From Glossina fuscipes (lineage: Eukaryota; Arthropoda; Insecta; Diptera; Glossinidae): a stretch of DNA of 64,000 bases. Positions 61,087 through 64,000 of this stretch are shown here, piece by piece. Each line of letters begins with the position of its first letter. Positions within the stretch are counted from its first letter, which is position 1. The translations under genes and the position numbers were made by a program. The DNA lies in contig NW_023998556.1 of the NCBI RefSeq assembly GCF_014805625.2, positions 782,327 to 846,326 on the forward strand. The letters are read 5' to 3'. Below the pieces are notes generated by a model. It was not told the origin of the DNA. It saw only the letters and a list, made by a program, of their open reading frames with translations, and did not search any database.

Positions 61087-61960
61087 CCTCATTTGAATAC
61101 CGTTTGTTGATAAAGCAATGCTTTTTAATGGGAAAAACACCGTTCAAGCAAAGAAATGTCTTCATAATTGTCATTTGGACTCTGCTCGATCGAGACAAAT
61201 TATACAGGAATGAAGAAGGTTTGCTGATTTTAAATGTCGTCATGCGAACACCAATGATGCGGAATGCTCCGGTCACCAAAATTCTCTATTTGTTTTCGAA
61301 TTTGTCGAAGATCGAGAAGTGATGTTGCGCAAAATAGCTGATATCTTTACAATGTCAGAAAGTAGTGCATTTACTATTTTCCATGAGCATTCGTTCATAA
61401 GAAAGGTCTGACCAAAATGGGTACCGGGTTTACTTTTTATTAAAAACAACAAGTTCATGATTTAGAGTGGTGTTTGGAGCTGTTTAGGTAAGATAATAAA
61501 GGGCGAATATAGAGTCATCCAGAACGAAATTGGCGGCCAGCCAACCGCACAGCAGTCTGCAAAACCAGCTAAAACTACCAAAACAGAGCTACAAGTCGAG
61601 TAGAAAGGTTATGACGGTTATGATAAAGGATCAGCATTGAATATTACATAGCATTATTAGTGCGTCTGAATGACGAAATTGCAAAAAAACGGTATTAAAT
61701 GATGGAGAAAAAAGATGCTTTTTCACCAGAACAACGCGTCTTGTCGCAATGCGACCATAACGGAGGCAAAAGTGCACGAATTGAGCTTCGAATTGCTACC
61801 ACACCCACTCTATTCCCCCCTTGTAGGTCCCAGCAACTATTATCATTTCGCGAATTGCGAGTAATACTCTTGAAGAAGATTAAGTTAATGAATGGAATCG
61901 AAATTTGCTTAAAACTTATTTGTTTACTATTGATGTTACGAACTTATTAAGGGCTGTGTT
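61087..61960 (+). pseudogene. Mariner transposase relic (irritans-like), most of the ORF present
   Basis: Reading across frames: LLIKQCFLMGKTPFK (61101-61145); 'DSA-SRQ-IQE' and FADFKCRHANTNDAECSGH (about 61222-61271); EDREVMLRKIADIFTMSES and FTIFHEHSFIRKV (about 61308-61408); PKWVPGLL; EWCLELFR; SHPERNWRPANRTAV (about 61515); KVMT; DGYDKGSALNIT; LNDEIAKKR; KKMLFHQNNASC (61710-61745); VHELSFELLPHPLYSP; GPSNYYHF. This is the irritans mariner order nearly end to end. The 'VTMDETW' segment with the first catalytic Asp is deleted. The second Asp is Asn (HQNNA for HQDNA, codon 61730-61732). The third is Asn as well (PSN for PSD, codon 61835-61837). At least four frameshifts or stops. Confidence 0.88.
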
Positions 61961-63944
61961 AGAACAACACAGCCAAGGAAAAGTCTTGTTACCTCTTTAT
62001 AAAGTTAAGACAACTGATTTTTTTCAGACTTTTCCCCCACAGGTGTATTAATGGTAAATTTAAAACATATGTAATATTATATTTGTTTCTTCCTACGATA
62101 TTTCTCAAAATTTGTATTGACAAGAAACGTGGAATTATAAATTTTGATTTCATAACGCAATATAGGAATATATGAAAAGTCAGATTTGAATTTTAGCTAA
62201 CAAATTTTTAAATGTTAGTATATTCTGTAGCGCACGGTTTTACATACACATGAACGTGCATAAAAGCAAACATGACTGGACACCCTAGTATTGTTGTAGA
62301 TTATTTCCAGTTCATAGAGCTTATATTTGGCAAACACAAGTCACTTACTCACTTCAGCACAACTAAATTTTCACTGGGGACGGAGAAGGCCGTGTGGGAG
62401 AGGCAAACAATGTGCCCTCTTTTATATTACCAACCAAATATTATTCTTCAGTTAATAATAATGTTAGCATAATTTCCCTTCATGTTCCGTAATTAAATAA
62501 TACATAATTTTATAGAATTTTTAGCTTGTTTAACCTAGCGGATGTAATAGAGTTTAGACAATGTTTTCCCAAGCTGAAAGAGCGAAAAAATGTGTTCGAT
62601 AGGTTTGTTTTACAATTACATTCACTTGCAAACCTTTTCAACAGTTTTGGTGAAGAAATCTTCTCGTCGATATCGCTGGGCAATGAGTCGAGTTAGGGGG
62701 TTCATTCGCAACAATCGTTGATTGATGAAATCACCATACTCCAGAATATAATTGTCCACCATTTAGGGTCTCCCATCATTTATGATGCAAAATATACATA
62801 AAAAGTAAAAAAATTACAGTGAACCACGGCTAATCATTTTAATTCTTTCTTTTTAGTTAGTTAGTGTCACTTGAAATCGCTTTAAAATTTAAAAATCTTA
62901 ATTGATTTGAAAAACATTAGAAAGCAAGTTATTCATGAAAGTTCTTCTCTTTATTTTCAACTACGATGAAGTATTGGTAAAAATCATTTCCTTTTTCACT
63001 TGCCGCATTCTGGCTTTACTTCTATTTTTCTTCATTCCGGCTTTCGTCCACGAATTCATCTGTATATTTCCCTTTTTCCCACAGTTTTGGGGTTTTGTGT
63101 TTCCGAACAATCATCATAGGCCCAACGATTTGATGATAAGCTATTAGGAATCACCTCACCTCAGCGTAGGTTTGTGCAGATCATTGGTTTTGCTCTCAGT
63201 GCATGTTTCTTTTTGCTTATTCTCTTTTCTTTTTTTTTCGTACATCTTTCTACACTTTTCTATTTCCATACTTCTTTGATAGTGGTTTAAAATTGGCACA
63301 GAAGTGAGGTAATTCAACATAGATGTCAACGCAGCTGTTTATACTCAGTAGATCTTCGTCGCTTTATGAATATTTAAGTATAAAATTTAGTTCAGCATAA
63401 TACATTTTTAAATAAAAGCACTTTTATTGCTATTCTATTCTAGTCTCCAAATTTCGCAAGTCGCAACTTCCTCCCTCCCTATACGCATATATCAGCTAAA
63501 AACTAACTCCTAATTATAATGCCGCAGATGGTAGAATAAAAATATAATAATTAAATAAAAGTTGTTTCGCTTATTCGTTGTTTTCAATTGTTTCTAAGTC
63601 ATGCTCTGTTGATGGTTGAGTTAATGTACTTTATGATGAAACTTTATTCTTGCTCTTGCCATTGTTGTGGAATAAGGTAAGGCAAGGCAACATTATGGAA
63701 AACGTAGACCACCTGATAACAAAAAACAAAAAAAAAAAAAAAAAATGTATTTCATACAATTTGTGATGAACTGTAATGAATACTTAAAAAGTTTTCGATG
63801 CGTTTTTTATGAACAATCAGTGCAGTGACATTTTGTCAAGGGGTATGAGGGGCACAGTTGAACAGGTCGTGGTCGGGGTTAGACATGCAATTATTATTAC
63901 TACAATTAATAAAAATTAAATTTACTTAAAGTTAAGGGAAGGTT
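61961..63944. other. Non-coding stretch
   Basis: No gene recognised. A run of 15 or more A lies at about 63728-63744. No right terminal repeat for the mariner relic was identified. Confidence 0.5.
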
Positions 63945-64000
63945 TTGAGCCGATAGCCTGTGTTGCTAGTGCTCAATGTCTCTTTTTTTAGTCTAAGAAT
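63945..64000 (+). mobile_element. 3' UTR of a second I-like LINE, cut by the window edge
   Basis: 'gagccgatagcctgtgttgc' and 'tagtgctcaatgtctc' with the following T-run and 'tagtctaa' match 32286-32336, the 3' UTR of the I-like element, with very few differences. Any TAA tail lies beyond the window. Sequence upstream of about 63945 does not match, so either the copy is extremely 5'-truncated or its upstream part has diverged. Confidence 0.8.

Noticed and set aside
1..64000. CRISPR array, operons, prophage or bacterial mobile elements
   Set aside because: No spaced direct repeats, no dense ORFs with ribosome binding sites; all signs are of a eukaryotic (fly) nuclear genome.

Overview
This window looks like non-coding DNA from an insect nuclear genome, most likely a higher (brachyceran) fly. 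The reasons are strong AT-richness, absence of any long intact ORF, and a dense set of decayed transposons typical of flies: an I-clade LINE with RNase H and a TAA-rich tail, Jockey/CR1-type LINEs, several mariners, a Ty3/gypsy fragment, and a short repeat family with a GTCY-type tract and a 'tatactttatagggtc'-like tail that resembles repeats common in fly introns. Tephritid or drosophilid affinity is my inference; the species cannot be fixed from sequence alone. I found no intact protein-coding gene, no rRNA or canonical tRNA gene, and no CRISPR array. The window could be intergenic or lie inside a very large intron.

Layout. 0-9 kb: AT-rich DNA carrying two near full-length copies (about 0.8 kb each, inverted to each other) of an unnamed repeat family, at 3373-4184 (+) and 7300-8025 (-). 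9-15 kb: nothing recognisable. 15.15-15.3 kb: a tRNA-derived SINE-like unit, with relatives at 35.3 and possibly 55.6 kb. 18.9-21.5 kb: a nest of Jockey/CR1-type LINE remnants, namely an inverted 3' end, an internally deleted copy (endonuclease joined to the RT C-terminus) and a third copy keeping the RT core. 22.9-23.1 kb: a Ty3/gypsy RT fragment. 24.4-24.9 and 27.2-27.4 kb: mariner relics. 29.4-32.4 kb: the largest element, a 5'-truncated I-like LINE (RT, RNase H, CCHC) with only a few lesions. 33.5-34.7 kb: a degraded Jockey-clade RT split by about 360 bp of unrelated DNA. 36.2-37.1 kb: an intronless, disrupted copy of NF-YC (CCAAT-binding factor subunit gamma), read as a processed pseudogene. 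40.65 and 40.93 kb: fragments of the LINE 3' end and of the GTCY repeat. 42.1, 57.1 and 61.1 kb: further mariner relics. 47.1-47.8 kb: a cryptically simple CAA/CAG-rich tract. At the right edge (63.95-64.0 kb) the 3' UTR of a second I-like copy begins and runs out of the window.

The recognisable genes do not form a pathway. They are retro- and DNA-transposon debris plus one retrocopy of a host transcription factor. The most notable observations are the NF-YC retrocopy, the inverted pair of structured 0.8 kb repeats, the mariner that has lost all three catalytic aspartates, and the head-to-head LINE arrangement near 19 kb. No new defence system or other new multi-gene system was found.
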